The notes: generated from the letters alone by a model not told the origin. A DNA stretch of 64,000 nucleotides from Caenimonas soli (GCF_013155545.1 NZ_JABJVV010000023.1:1-64000); one strand, 5' to 3'. Shown: positions 7,350 to 19,302, counted from the stretch's first letter. Made by a program: numbers and translations.

Positions 7350-9149
7350 ATGAAACTCAAGCTTTCGCTGCTGGCGGCCGCCGCCCTGCTGGCCGCTTGC
7401 GCTACGGCGCCGTCAAACTTCAGCTACAGCCCTCCCCTGCTGCCCGAGGGTGCCTCGGGCTACGTCGAGAAGCCGGGCTGGGCCACCAGCAAGTTCGCGG
7501 TAGCCGCGGCCAACCCGCTGGCAACCGACGCCGGCTACCAGGTGCTCAAGGCCGGCGGCTCGGCCATCGATGCGGCGATCGCGGTGCAGATGGTGCTGAC
7601 CCTGGTCGAGCCCCAATCCAGCGGCATCGGCGGCGGCGCCTTCCTGTTGCACTACAACGGCCGTGACGTCGAGGCCTTCGACGGCCGCGAAACGGCCCCG
7701 GCGGGCGTCGACGACAAGCTGTTCCTCGGAGCCGACGGCAAACCGGTCGCCTTCTACGAAGGCGTGGTCGGCGGCCGTTCGGTCGGCGTGCCCGGCACGG
7801 TGCGCATGCTGGAGGTGGCGCACAAGCAATACGGCAAGCTGCCCTGGGCCCAGCTGATCCAGCCCGCCATCGTCCTCGCCGAAGGCGGCTTCAAGGTCAG
7901 CCCGCGCCTGAACACCATGGCCAAGGGCGATGCCCACCTGAAGAAGGACCCCACGGCCACGGCCTACTTCTTCAAGGCCGACGGCGAGCCGCGCGATGTC
8001 GGCTCCACCCTGCGCAATCCCGAACTCGCGGCCGTGCTGCGCAAGATAGCGGCCGAGGGTTCGAAGGCCTTGCATGAAGGCGAGATCGCCCAGGCCATCG
8101 TCGACAAGGTGCAGAAGCACCCGACCAACCCCGGCAAGATGACCCTCGCGGATCTGGCCGGTTACCAGCCCAAGAAGCGCACACCGATCTGCCACGACTA
8201 TCGGGCGCAGAACAAGGACTACCGCGTCTGCGGCTTCCCGCCCCCGAGCTCCGGCGCCATCGCGGTGGGTCAGATCCTGGGCATCCTCGGCAACACGAAC
8301 GCGGCGAGCCTGCCATTGGACAACGGGTTGCCTGGCGCCGACTGGCTGCATCTGTACACCGAGGCCGCGCGGCTGGCGTTCGCCGACCGCGGGCAGTACC
8401 TGGGCGATCCCGATTTCGTCCAACCGCCCGGCGGCAACTGGATGAGCCTGCTGGCGCCGGCATATCTGGCGGAGCGCGCCCGGCTGATCCAGCCGACCGG
8501 CCCCAGCATGAAAACGGCCCAGCCCGGCACGCCCGGCCCGGTCGCCACCGGCCACGCGCCCATGGCGGATCAGCCTGAGTACGGCACTTCCCACATCAGC
8601 ATCGTCGACAGCTACGGCAACGCCATCGCCATGACCACGACCATCGAGGACGCGTTCGGCTCGCGCCAGATGGTCAAGGGCTTCCTGTTGAACAACGAGT
8701 TGACCGATTTCAGCTTCGCGCCTGCGGATGCGCAGGGCCGCCCCATCGCCAACCGCGTCCAGCCAGGCAAGCGGCCGCGCTCGTCGATGGCACCCACGCT
8801 GGTGTTCGACAAGGCCACCAACCAGCTGGTCATGAGCGGCGGCAGCCCGGGCGGCGCGCTCATCATCCACTTCACCGCCAAGACTCTGTACGGGGTGCTC
8901 AACTGGGGAATGATGCCGCAGCAGGCGATCAATCTACCCAACTTCGGCTCGCTGAACGGTCCCAGCCTGCTGGAGGAAAAGCGGTTTCCGCCGGCCACAG
9001 TGGAAGCGCTGCGCGCGCGCGGCGCCGAAGTGCGCGAGCAAGCCTTGACGAGCGGCCTCCAGGCGATCGCCCGCGGCCAGGCCCATGGCACACCGCTGTG
9101 GCTGGGTGGGGCCGACCCGCGCCGCGAAGGCGTGGTCATGGGCGACTAG
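7350..9149 (+). CDS. ggt: Gamma-glutamyltransferase
   Basis: The 599-aa proenzyme opens with a lipoprotein-type signal (LLAAAALLAAC), so it is probably anchored in the periplasm. The family opening ATDAGYQVLKAGGSAIDAAI and SSGIGGGAFLLHY are in the large subunit. EYGTSHISIVDSYGNA holds the autoprocessing and nucleophilic Thr413. Later come PRSSMAPTLVF and MSGGSPGGALII, the last binding the gamma-glutamyl group. The enzyme cleaves glutathione and gamma-glutamyl amides. A GAGGAG site precedes the ATG. The gene is alone and convergent with the next one, with their stop codons overlapping by four bases. Confidence 0.95.
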   Translation: MKLKLSLLAAAALLAACATAPSNFSYSPPLLPEGASGYVEKPGWATSKFAVAAANPLATDAGYQVLKAGGSAIDAAIAVQMVLTLVEPQSSGIGGGAFLLHYNGRDVEAFDGRETAPAGVDDKLFLGADGKPVAFYEGVVGGRSVGVPGTVRMLEVAHKQYGKLPWAQLIQPAIVLAEGGFKVSPRLNTMAKGDAHLKKDPTATAYFFKADGEPRDVGSTLRNPELAAVLRKIAAEGSKALHEGEIAQAIVDKVQKHPTNPGKMTLADLAGYQPKKRTPICHDYRAQNKDYRVCGFPPPSSGAIAVGQILGILGNTNAASLPLDNGLPGADWLHLYTEAARLAFADRGQYLGDPDFVQPPGGNWMSLLAPAYLAERARLIQPTGPSMKTAQPGTPGPVATGHAPMADQPEYGTSHISIVDSYGNAIAMTTTIEDAFGSRQMVKGFLLNNELTDFSFAPADAQGRPIANRVQPGKRPRSSMAPTLVFDKATNQLVMSGGSPGGALIIHFTAKTLYGVLNWGMMPQQAINLPNFGSLNGPSLLEEKRFPPATVEALRARGAEVREQALTSGLQAIARGQAHGTPLWLGGADPRREGVVMGD

Positions 9150-10063
9150 GCCCTGTCGGCGGCCTCTTCCGTTTCCAGCGGATTGGCCGGCGGCGGTTCC
9201 TCCGGCCGGTCAATCCGCTCGAATTCCGAGATCACCTGCGCGCCCAGCAAGAGCAAGGTCGCGGCGATCTCCAGGCTAAGCAACACCACGATGGCCGTGG
9301 TGAGCGAGCCATAGACCACGTTGACCTGCGACAGCGTGCTGAAGTACCAGACCAGCACGTGGCGCGTGATCTCCCAGAGCAAGGCGGCGGTCACTCCGCC
9401 CAGCAGCGCATGGCGCAGCGATAGCCGGCCCACCGGCATCACCACGTACACCGAGGTCAGCACGAAGATTTCGCCCGCCAGTCCCAGCAGGTAAAGCAGG
9501 AAGCCCGACACGCCCTTGAGCGACCATTCGCGCCCCAGGAATTGCACGCTCTCCTCTCCCATAGCCTGCAAGCTGCCGGACACGAGGGTCACCACCAGCA
9601 GGCCAAAGCCCAGGCTGAGAATGTAGAAGTACGGCAGCAGCACCGAGATGATGTAGCGGCGGCGGCGGATCGCGATGCGATGCAGGAAGATCACCGACAT
9701 CGCGTTTTCCAGCACCGTGAAAGCCAGCGAGCTGAAAAAAAGCATGGTGACCAGCAACACCCAACCGATCACGTCGCGGTGCTGCAGGAAATTCGCCAGC
9801 TCGGCGACGATGGCGCGCGACTGCCCCGGTATGAGCCATTCGAGGTAGCGGCCCAGGGTCTGCAACAGCTCGGCCTGGTCGATCACATGCGATAGCGCGA
9901 TGACCGTGAGGATCAACAGCGGCACTACCGACAGCAGCGCGTAGTACGCCACTGCGCCGGCGAGCAGCAAGCCCTGGTTGGCCTTGAAGCCTTTGAGCAC
10001 CCGCCAGGCGAACTCGCCCGGATGGGCCAGAACATGGGCTGCTTGGTGGCTGAGGATCGGCAT
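9146..10063 (-). CDS. YihY/UPF0761 family inner-membrane protein
   Basis: The 305-aa polytopic protein has about six hydrophobic segments. The family start FKANQGLLLAGAVAYYALLS is at residues 26-45, and a later SVYVVMPVGRLSLRHALLGG segment is also typical. The YihY family was once called RNase BN in error; its function is not established. The C-terminus is acidic and cytoplasmic-looking (EPPPANPLETEEAADRA). It is convergent with ggt and lies 24 bp downstream of the acyl-CoA synthetase gene on the same strand, so the two may be co-transcribed. Confidence 0.85.
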   Translation of the reverse strand: MPILSHQAAHVLAHPGEFAWRVLKGFKANQGLLLAGAVAYYALLSVVPLLILTVIALSHVIDQAELLQTLGRYLEWLIPGQSRAIVAELANFLQHRDVIGWVLLVTMLFFSSLAFTVLENAMSVIFLHRIAIRRRRYIISVLLPYFYILSLGFGLLVVTLVSGSLQAMGEESVQFLGREWSLKGVSGFLLYLLGLAGEIFVLTSVYVVMPVGRLSLRHALLGGVTAALLWEITRHVLVWYFSTLSQVNVVYGSLTTAIVVLLSLEIAATLLLLGAQVISEFERIDRPEEPPPANPLETEEAADRA

Positions 10064-10086
10064 GCGGCGAGTATGCCCCGCCGGCG

Positions 10087-11733
10087 TCAGACGTCGATTG
10101 CAGCGGCTGAGCCGGCGAGCTTGCGCAGCTCGAACTTCTGGATCTTGCCGGTCGAGGTCTTGGGCAGCTCGCCGAAGACCACGGCCTTGGGGACCTTGAA
10201 GCCGGCAAGGTGCTTCTTGCAGTGGGCGACGATCTCCTCGCGCGTCACCTTGGCACCGGCCTTCAGTTCCACGAAGGCGCAGGGCGTCTCGCCCCAGCGC
10301 TGGTCGGGCTTGGCCACCACGGCGGCAGCCAGTACGTCGGGATGCCGGTACAGCACGTCTTCCACTTCGATGGACGAGATGTTCTCACCGCCGGAGATGA
10401 TGATGTCCTTGCTGCGGTCCTTGATCTTGATGTAGCCGTCGGGGTACTGCACCGCCAGGTCGCCGGTGTGGAACCAGCCGCCCGCAAACGCTTCCTGGGT
10501 GGCCGAAGCGTTCTTCAGATAGCCCTTCATGGTGATGTTGCCGCGGAACATGATCTCCCCCATGGTCTCGCCATCCAGGGGCACGGGTTGCATCGTCTGC
10601 GCGTCGATGACCCTGGCGTCGCGCTGCAGGTGGTAGCGCACGCCCTGGCGGGCATTGAGCCGGGCCCGCTCGCCGATGTCCACGTCGTTCCACTCGTCGT
10701 GCTTGGGGCACACGGTCGCCGGGCCATAGACCTCGGTGAGGCCGTACACGTGCGTGAGGTCGAAGCCCATGCGCTCCATGCCCTCGATCATCGATGCCGG
10801 CGGCGCCGCGCCGGCCACCATGGCCTTGACGCCACTGGGCAAGCCCGCCTTCATTTCATCGGGGGCGTTCACCAGCATGCCGTGCACGATGGGCGCGCCA
10901 CAGTAGTGCGTGACGCCGTGCGCCTTGATGGCATCGCTGATGGCCTTGGCTTCCACCTTGCGCAGGCACACATTCACGCCCGCGCGTGCCGCCACGGTCC
11001 ACGGGAAGCACCAGCCGTTGCAGTGGAACATGGGCAGCGTCCACAGATAGACCGGGTGCTTGCCCATATCCCACTCGAGGATGTTCGATATGGCGTTCAC
11101 CGCGGCGCCGCGGTGGTGATACACGACGCCCTTGGGATTGCCGGTGGTGCCGCTGGTGTAGTTCAGCGCGATGGCGTCCCATTCATCGGCGGGCAGCTGC
11201 CACTCGAACGCGGCGTCGCCGGTGGCAAGAAATTCGTCGTAGCCCACGCTGCCAATGCGTTCGACGGGGCCGGTGAACAGCGCATCGGCCACGTCGATGA
11301 CCAACAGCGGCCGCGACTGCTTGCGCAAGGTAATGGCCTGCTTCATGACGCCGGCGAACTCCGGATCGACGATCACCACCTTGGCCTCGCCATGGTCCAG
11401 CATGAAGGCTATCGTCGGCGCATCGAGCCGCGTGTTGAGCGCATTGAGCACGGCGCCGCTCATGGGGATGCCGAAGTGCGCCTCGACCATGGCCGGCGTG
11501 TTCGGCAGCATCACCGCCACCGTATCGCCCTTGCCCACGCCGGCGCGGGCAAGCGCACTGGCGAGCTGCCGGCAGCGCGTATAAACCTCGCTCCAGCTGC
11601 GGCGCAGGTCGCCGTGGATCACGGCCAGCCGCTGGGGATAGACTTCAGCCGCGCGTTCGATGAACGACAGCGGCGACAGTGGGGCGAAATTGGCCGGGTT
11701 GCGCGACAGATCCTGGTCGAAAATGCTCGTCAT
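10087..11733 (-). CDS. Acyl-CoA synthetase (AMP-forming), medium/long-chain type
   Basis: The 548-aa ANL-superfamily ligase has the AMP/phosphate loop LNYTSGTTGNPKGVVYHHRG, the VYGLTEVYGP core and the hinge region GWFHTGDLAVQYPDGYIKIK. DRSKDIIISGGENIS follows, and the acylation lysine is in LPKTSTGKIQKFELRK near the C-terminus. It activates a carboxylic acid to an acyl-CoA. The AlkK/medium-chain subgroup fits best, but chain length is not readable from sequence. The start MTSIFDQDLSRNPANF was preferred over upstream in-frame codons because the family begins there. It is divergent from dnaG across about 90 bp. Confidence 0.9.
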   Translation of the reverse strand: MTSIFDQDLSRNPANFAPLSPLSFIERAAEVYPQRLAVIHGDLRRSWSEVYTRCRQLASALARAGVGKGDTVAVMLPNTPAMVEAHFGIPMSGAVLNALNTRLDAPTIAFMLDHGEAKVVIVDPEFAGVMKQAITLRKQSRPLLVIDVADALFTGPVERIGSVGYDEFLATGDAAFEWQLPADEWDAIALNYTSGTTGNPKGVVYHHRGAAVNAISNILEWDMGKHPVYLWTLPMFHCNGWCFPWTVAARAGVNVCLRKVEAKAISDAIKAHGVTHYCGAPIVHGMLVNAPDEMKAGLPSGVKAMVAGAAPPASMIEGMERMGFDLTHVYGLTEVYGPATVCPKHDEWNDVDIGERARLNARQGVRYHLQRDARVIDAQTMQPVPLDGETMGEIMFRGNITMKGYLKNASATQEAFAGGWFHTGDLAVQYPDGYIKIKDRSKDIIISGGENISSIEVEDVLYRHPDVLAAAVVAKPDQRWGETPCAFVELKAGAKVTREEIVAHCKKHLAGFKVPKAVVFGELPKTSTGKIQKFELRKLAGSAAAIDV

Positions 11734-11825
11734 GGTCTTTGTCTCCAAATTCCCGGGTTTGCCCCGTGTGGCCCTAGCGTAACCCTGTTTGGTGCAGCGC
11801 AGCAATTACGTAAGAATACCGAACG

Positions 11826-13652
11826 ATGGCCATTCCCCAGTCTTTCATCCAGGAGTTGCTGGCCCGCGCCGACGTGGTGGAAATCGTCGGCCGCTATGTG
11901 CAACTCAAGAAGGGCGGCGCCAACTTCATGGGACTGTGCCCTTTCCACGGCGAGAAGTCACCGTCTTTCTCGGTCAGTCCCAGCAAGCAGTTCTACCACT
12001 GCTTTGGCTGCGGCAAGAATGGCAATGCCATCAGCTTCCTGATGGAGCACGCCGGCATGAACTTCGTGGAGGCGGTGAAAGACCTGGCGGGCCAGTACGC
12101 CATGCAGGTGCCTGAGGAGGATGCATCGCCTCAGGACCGGGCCCGGGCCGCACAGCAGCGCGAAAAGCAGGCCACGCTCACGGACGTGCTCGAGAAGGCC
12201 GGCGAAGCCTATCGCAAGCAGTTGAAGATCTCGCCGCGCGCCATCGGCTACCTCAAGGGCCGCGGCCTCTCGGGCGAAATTGCCAAGCAGTTCGGCCTGG
12301 GCTACGCGCCCGAAGGCTGGCGCAGCCTGGCCAGCGTGTTTCCCAACTACGACGATCCGCTGCTGGCCGAAAGTGGCCTGGTCATCGTCAACGAGGACGA
12401 GGAAAAGCGCTACGACCGCTTCCGTGACCGCGTCATGTTCCCCATCCGCAACGTCAAAGGCGAATGCATAGGCTTCGGCGGGCGGGTCTTGGGAGATGAA
12501 AAGCCCAAGTACCTGAATTCGCCCGAAACACCGGTGTTCAGCAAGGGGCGCGAGCTCTATGGCCTGTTCGAGGCCCGCAACGCCCTGCGCGAACACGGCT
12601 ACGTGCTGGTGACCGAAGGCTACATGGACGTCGTGGCGTTGGCGCAGCTCGGGTTCCCCAATGCGGTGGCCACGCTCGGCACGGCCTGCACGCCCGACCA
12701 TGTGCAAAAGCTGTTCCGCTTCACCGACGCGGTGGTGTTCAGCTTCGACGGCGACGAGGCCGGCCGGCGCGCCGCGCGCAAGGCTCTGGACGGCGCCCTG
12801 CCCTACGCCACCGATGTGCGGACGGTGAAATTCCTGTTCCTGCCCGCAGACCACGATCCGGACAGCTACATCCGCGAGTTCGGCCGGGAAGGCTTCTCGC
12901 GGTATGTGAGCGAAGCGACACCGTTGTCCCGCTTCCTGATCGAAGCCGCGCGGGAAGGCTGCGACCTGAGCACGGCCGAGGGCCGCGCCCACATGGCGGC
13001 CAACGCCAAGCCGCTTTGGACCCAGCTTCCGGATGGGGCTCTGCGCAGGCAGCTGCTGGGTGAAATTGCCGCCCTGGTGCAAGTCGAGGCACGCGAGCTG
13101 GCCTCTTTGTGGTCCGTGGCGCCGGCCCCCTGGGCCGGCCCGGCCGCGCGCCGACCCAGCCCCAAGCCGCCGTCCAGGCGGCTGGGAATCCGCCCGTCCA
13201 TCGAAGCCAGCGCCAGCAACATCGCCCGCCTGCTGCTCGGCAACTCGCGCTTCTGGGAGGTTCTCAATTCCGGCGAGCACGAAATCCTCTGTGCCCTGGA
13301 GGGCGATTTCGGCGACCTATTCCGGTGGATCGACGCCCAGGTGCACGAGCATGGGCCCCAGCCGCTGGCGGCGCTTGCCGTCGGCCTGGAGGGCCAGCCC
13401 TTCGAGGCCATAGCCCGCCGGATCATCGAACTCGACAGCCTGCAACCCTCTGGGCGGCTGGTCGAGGACCCGGAGATGCCCCTGGCCGACCTGCACTCGG
13501 CGGTGTTGAAACTCCAGCTCGACGTGCTGGACCTCGAGCTGAAGCGGGTGCAAGCCTTGCCGGCCACCGATCCGGGCCGGGTGGGCCAGGAAGAACAGCT
13601 CATACGCCAGCAATTCGCCCTCAAGAAGCGGCAAACTCTTGAAAAGTCGTGA
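11826..13652 (+). CDS. dnaG: DNA primase
   Basis: This 608-aa primase has three parts. The CHC2 zinc finger uses Cys38, His41, Cys59 and Cys62 in CPFH...FYHCFGC. The central TOPRIM catalytic domain spans roughly residues 150-370, with VTEGYMDVVALAQLGF and the metal-binding FSFDGDEAGRRAARKA. The C-terminal helicase-interaction domain follows a Pro-rich linker at about residues 430-455. It makes RNA primers at the replication fork. The classic rpsU partner is absent upstream; instead an acyl-CoA synthetase gene is divergent. rpoD follows 250 bp downstream, as in the macromolecular-synthesis operon. Confidence 0.98.
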   Translation: MAIPQSFIQELLARADVVEIVGRYVQLKKGGANFMGLCPFHGEKSPSFSVSPSKQFYHCFGCGKNGNAISFLMEHAGMNFVEAVKDLAGQYAMQVPEEDASPQDRARAAQQREKQATLTDVLEKAGEAYRKQLKISPRAIGYLKGRGLSGEIAKQFGLGYAPEGWRSLASVFPNYDDPLLAESGLVIVNEDEEKRYDRFRDRVMFPIRNVKGECIGFGGRVLGDEKPKYLNSPETPVFSKGRELYGLFEARNALREHGYVLVTEGYMDVVALAQLGFPNAVATLGTACTPDHVQKLFRFTDAVVFSFDGDEAGRRAARKALDGALPYATDVRTVKFLFLPADHDPDSYIREFGREGFSRYVSEATPLSRFLIEAAREGCDLSTAEGRAHMAANAKPLWTQLPDGALRRQLLGEIAALVQVEARELASLWSVAPAPWAGPAARRPSPKPPSRRLGIRPSIEASASNIARLLLGNSRFWEVLNSGEHEILCALEGDFGDLFRWIDAQVHEHGPQPLAALAVGLEGQPFEAIARRIIELDSLQPSGRLVEDPEMPLADLHSAVLKLQLDVLDLELKRVQALPATDPGRVGQEEQLIRQQFALKKRQTLEKS

Positions 13653-13658
13653 CAGCGG

Positions 13659-13664
13659 TATAAT
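13659..13664 (+). promoter_or_regulatory. Candidate -10 box of an rpoD promoter
   Basis: A perfect TATAAT lies just after the dnaG stop and about 240 bp before rpoD. The best-spaced -35 is poor: TTGAAA is present but only 14 bp away. The leader holds a weak GCGCC/GGCGC hairpin followed by five T about 40 bp before the start codon, which might attenuate transcription. Apart from these, nothing recognisable was seen in this 250-bp gap. Confidence 0.4.
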
Positions 13665-13902
13665 GTAGGGTTGCTAGCGGCAAGAGCGACAGCAGCACCT
13701 CCGGGCCCCGGCCAACCGACGCCATAGCGCGCGATCCGCCAACTCCCCGCAAGGACTGCACCCCAAATGTTCGCCCACACATCTTGCCCTGATGGACCGA
13801 CAGTGAGCCCCTAGGGCGCGCTGGCGAGCTCCTATCCGCCCGCGCCGGGTTGTATTGGCGCTTTTTGTGTTTCTGCTTTTTCGAAGCCCAGAGGTATTTT
13901 TC

Positions 13903-16272
<2,370 letters not shown>

Positions 16273-16277
16273 CCTCA

Positions 16278-16299
16278 AGCGCCCTTCGGGGCGCTTTTT
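16278..16299 (+). terminator. Rho-independent terminator of rpoD
   Basis: AGCGCCC and GGGCGCT form a seven-pair stem closed by a stable TTCG tetraloop, followed by five T. It starts six bases after the rpoD stop. The next gene is convergent and ends a few bases beyond it. Confidence 0.93.
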
Positions 16300-16309
16300 C
16301 TTTGCCCGC

Positions 16310-16555
16310 TCAGAACATGGTGTCCTGGTAGCGGTCGGTCTTGCCATCCCCACGCTTGACGCGCAGCCTGACCAGGGGTTGCAGCGCGGCGGCAATGGTG
16401 AAGTGCTTGATGCATTCGGGGCAGTGATAGTCCTCGTCGACGTCGGCATCGGCGAGCCGCGACACGAACACTTCGAAGATCGCGCCGCAGTAATCGCATG
16501 TCTGCCGGAAACTGCTGCGCTCGAACTGAGGCTCCTGACCCAAGGGCTGGTTCAT
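16310..16555 (-). CDS. Small zinc-ribbon protein, unknown function
   Basis: The 81-aa protein has two CxxC pairs (Cys20/Cys23 in TCDYCG and Cys45/Cys48 in HCPECIK), which suggest a single zinc ribbon followed by a basic tail. The ATG at 16555 is preferred because GAGGGG lies seven bases upstream; an in-frame ATG six codons earlier is possible. The gene is convergent with rpoD. I do not recognise a named family. Confidence 0.75.
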   Translation of the reverse strand: MNQPLGQEPQFERSSFRQTCDYCGAIFEVFVSRLADADVDEDYHCPECIKHFTIAAALQPLVRLRVKRGDGKTDRYQDTMF

Positions 16556-16685
16556 GGCGATCCCCTCTCGCACCGGATGGCACTGTTTCCAGTATGCCCA
16601 GCGCCGGATTGAAAAGCTAGCGTTGAGACAGTGCGCGAGGTTTGGGGGGAGAATTGGCGTCCGCCACTACTGCAGCGAGGTGGAC

Positions 16686-17660
16686 ATGTTTTGGATCACA
16701 CGACGCGCCGCTGTGGTCGCCGCCGGCGCCATGGCCCTGCAGCCCCTCGCGGCCCAGCCCGCCCGGATGCAATCCTGGCCGCTGGGCACGCCGCGCCGCA
16801 CCGGCATCCATGACCTGGCGCCCGCGCCCGACGGTGGTGTCTGGTTCACGGCCCAGGCCAGTGGCCATCTCGGCTGGTTCGATCCCAAGGCGGGCCGCAC
16901 CGAACTGGTTCCCTTGGGCCCGGGCTCATCGCCGCACGGCGTGATCCAGGGTCCGGACAAGGCAGCCTGGGTCACCGACAGCGGGCAGAACGCCATCGTT
17001 CGCGTCGGTTGGCCCGACCGCAAGGTGCAGGTCCTCGCGTTGCCGCAGGGCACCCCCTATGCCAATCTCAACACGGCGGCTTTCGACGGCGAGGGCGACC
17101 TGTGGTTCACCGGCCAAAGCGGCTACGTCGGCAAGGTGGCGGTGAAAACCGGACAGGTCAGCGTGAAGGAAGCCCCACGTGGCCGCGGTCCCTACGGCAT
17201 CTGCGCCACGGCCGGCGGCGACGTGTGGTGGTGCTCGCTGGCCGGCTCGTTCATTGCGCGCATCGACCGGCGCACCGGGGACTCGACCGTGGTGGAGCCA
17301 CCGACTCGCAACCAGGGCGCGCGTCGCGTCTGGGCCGACAGCAAGGGCCGCATCTGGGTCAGCGAATGGAACAGCGGCAACCTGTCCGTTCATGATCCGG
17401 CGGCTCGCACCTGGGCACAATGGAAACTGCCGGGCAGCAGTCCCAAGCCCTACGCCGTTTATGTGGACGAGCGGGACATCGTGTGGGTCAGCGACTTTGG
17501 GGGCAACGCCATGTTTGCCTTCGACCCGCGCACCGAAAAGTTCGAGCGCTTCGGCTTTCCGCGCGACAGTGCGAACGTGCGCCAGATCCTGGGCCGCGCA
17601 GGCGAAGTGTGGTTGCCGGAAAGCGGCACCGAGCACATCACCGTCATACGCACCGCGTGA
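16686..17660 (+). CDS. Virginiamycin B lyase-like beta-propeller, secreted
   Basis: The 324-aa protein opens with a signal peptide carrying an Arg pair (FWITRRAAVVAAGAMAL), possibly Tat-dependent, cleaved near AAQPA. Six to seven repeats follow, each with an Asp-Gly-x-x-W-[FV]-[TS] type turn (PDGGVWFTAQASG, GEGDLWFTGQSG, SKGRIWVSEWNSG, ERDIVWVSDFGG). This is the Vgb/streptogramin lyase propeller. True Vgb linearises streptogramin B, but most environmental homologs, especially exported ones, are not shown to do so and may be lactonase-like or structural. A GAGG site precedes the ATG. Antibiotic resistance should not be assumed. Confidence 0.75.
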   Translation: MFWITRRAAVVAAGAMALQPLAAQPARMQSWPLGTPRRTGIHDLAPAPDGGVWFTAQASGHLGWFDPKAGRTELVPLGPGSSPHGVIQGPDKAAWVTDSGQNAIVRVGWPDRKVQVLALPQGTPYANLNTAAFDGEGDLWFTGQSGYVGKVAVKTGQVSVKEAPRGRGPYGICATAGGDVWWCSLAGSFIARIDRRTGDSTVVEPPTRNQGARRVWADSKGRIWVSEWNSGNLSVHDPAARTWAQWKLPGSSPKPYAVYVDERDIVWVSDFGGNAMFAFDPRTEKFERFGFPRDSANVRQILGRAGEVWLPESGTEHITVIRTA

Positions 17661-17778
17661 AATTTCCAACGCGGCCGGGGCAAGGGTGTGTAAGCGACGT
17701 GATCGCGCGCAAGAAACCCTTGTGCCGATGAGGCTGGTGCTGTTTCATGGCGTTTGATTCCGTCAATACAAACGAAAC

Positions 17779-19302
17779 ATGCCAAACATTCGCAACTGCT
17801 TGCTACGGGCTGGCCCGCTCGCCGCTTTGCTCACGCTCGTTTCGCCCGCCATCCACGCGCAAGTACCCGATTCGCCGCCTACCCATCCGTTTGCACAGTC
17901 GAGCCCCATAACGGACCGCTATATCGTTGTCCTCAAGAAGGACGTCGGCAATCCGGCAGCGGAGGCCGCCAATCACGTTCGCGGGCCCGGAGCACAGCTC
18001 CACCATGTCTATTCCACGGCGCTCAAGGGTTTTGCCGCCACCCTGCCCGCGGCCGCGTTGGCCGGCATCCAGAACAACCCCAATGTGGACTACATCGAGC
18101 AGGACCAGACCGTCTCGCTGACGCAAGTCGAGAACGGAGCCACTTGGGGCCTGGACCGGATCGACCAGGCCGATCGGCCCCTTGACCTACTCTACCACTA
18201 CAACGCCACAGGCCTGGGCGTCCACGCTTTCATCATCGACACCGGTATAAGGCCGGACCACGTCGAGTTCAGCGGCCGGCTTTTCCCGGGCTTTACCGCC
18301 ATCGCCGACGGCTTGGGGACCAACGACTGCAACGGCCATGGCACGCACGTCGCCGGCACGGTAGGCGGCACTGTCTGGGGCGTGGCCAAGCAAGTCAGCC
18401 TGCGGCCGGTGCGGGTGCTCGACTGCCGGGGCTCCGGCAGTTGGAGCGGCGTCATCGCCGGCATCGACTGGGTAGCCAATAGCGGCCTGCGACCGGCAGT
18501 GGCGAACATGTCTCTCGGGGGCGGCAAATCCACCTCGGTCAACGCGGCCGTCGCCGGCGCGGTTGCCAAGGGCGTGACCATGGTGGTCGCGGCAGGAAAC
18601 AGCAGCGCCGATGCCTGCAACTACTCGCCGTCGAGCGAGTCCAGCGCCCTGACCGTGGGTGCGACCACCAGCGGCGACGTTCGGGCTTCCTATTCCAACT
18701 ATGGCGCCTGCGTGGACATCTTCGCCCCCGGAAGCGCCATCACGTCGGCCTGGAACAGCGGCAGCAGCGCCACCAACACGATCAGTGGAACTTCGATGGC
18801 GTCACCCCATGTCGCCGGGGTTTCCGCACTGGTCGCGCAAACCAATCCGACCGCATCGCCCGCGGCGATCGCGGCGTTCCTGGTGGGCAGCGCCACCGCC
18901 GACAGGATCGGCTCGGTCGGCACGGGCTCGCCGAACCTGCTGCTGTATTCGCTGGGCACGGGCTCCGCCGCCGAGCCGCCGGCCGCGCAGATTGCCGTCA
19001 GCGCGCTGACGGGCTCATGGAGCAAGCAAGGCAAGAACTGGCGCGCCAAAGCGACCGTGACGGTGCGCAACGTCAACAGCACGCTAATGGCCATGCCCAA
19101 CGTCACGGTCACGGGCAGCTTCGCTCCAGGTGGCAACGCCAGTTGCGTCACGGCCAGCAACAGCACTTGCACGCTCACCAGCGCGCCGATCAGCTCGGTC
19201 GACAATACGAGTGTCTTTACCCTCGGCGGCCTGTCGGGCAGCAATATGAACTACGACCCCACCCAGAACTCGGCTTCGCAGGTCACCATCATCAGGCCCT
19301 GA
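17779..19302 (+). CDS. Secreted subtilisin-like serine protease (S8, proteinase K type)
   Basis: The 507-aa preproprotease has a signal peptide to about residue 28 (PAIHAQ). An inhibitor I9 propeptide follows (DRYIVVLKKDVG to NVDYIEQDQTV). The peptidase domain has Asp154 in FIIDTGIRPDH, His187 in CNGHGTHVAGTVGG and Ser339 in ISGTSMASPHVAG. The layout resembles aqualysin/proteinase K, with Cys residues that could form disulfides. The last 110 residues (after TGSAAEPPAAQIAVSAL) form a Ser/Thr/Asn-rich beta-type domain that may serve binding or secretion. The gene is monocistronic. No strong ribosome site is visible before the ATG. Confidence 0.93.
   Translation: MPNIRNCLLRAGPLAALLTLVSPAIHAQVPDSPPTHPFAQSSPITDRYIVVLKKDVGNPAAEAANHVRGPGAQLHHVYSTALKGFAATLPAAALAGIQNNPNVDYIEQDQTVSLTQVENGATWGLDRIDQADRPLDLLYHYNATGLGVHAFIIDTGIRPDHVEFSGRLFPGFTAIADGLGTNDCNGHGTHVAGTVGGTVWGVAKQVSLRPVRVLDCRGSGSWSGVIAGIDWVANSGLRPAVANMSLGGGKSTSVNAAVAGAVAKGVTMVVAAGNSSADACNYSPSSESSALTVGATTSGDVRASYSNYGACVDIFAPGSAITSAWNSGSSATNTISGTSMASPHVAGVSALVAQTNPTASPAAIAAFLVGSATADRIGSVGTGSPNLLLYSLGTGSAAEPPAAQIAVSALTGSWSKQGKNWRAKATVTVRNVNSTLMAMPNVTVTGSFAPGGNASCVTASNSTCTLTSAPISSVDNTSVFTLGGLSGSNMNYDPTQNSASQVTIIRP

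Noticed and set aside
7413-8870. A 485-codon minus-strand frame opposite ggt
   Set aside because: No recognisable domain; ggt on the plus strand has all catalytic motifs.
10210-12042. A 610-codon plus-strand frame opposite the acyl-CoA synthetase gene and into dnaG
   Set aside because: Composition is Arg/His/Gly-rich without motifs, and both real genes explain the sequence.
13842-13866. A hairpin with T-run before rpoD as a true terminator
   Set aside because: The stem is only five pairs with a ten-base loop, and rpoD is essential just downstream; at most an attenuator, so it is mentioned only within the leader.
16686-17660. Streptogramin resistance gene (vgb)
   Set aside because: The protein is exported and propeller repeats alone do not show lyase activity; most environmental relatives are not resistance factors.
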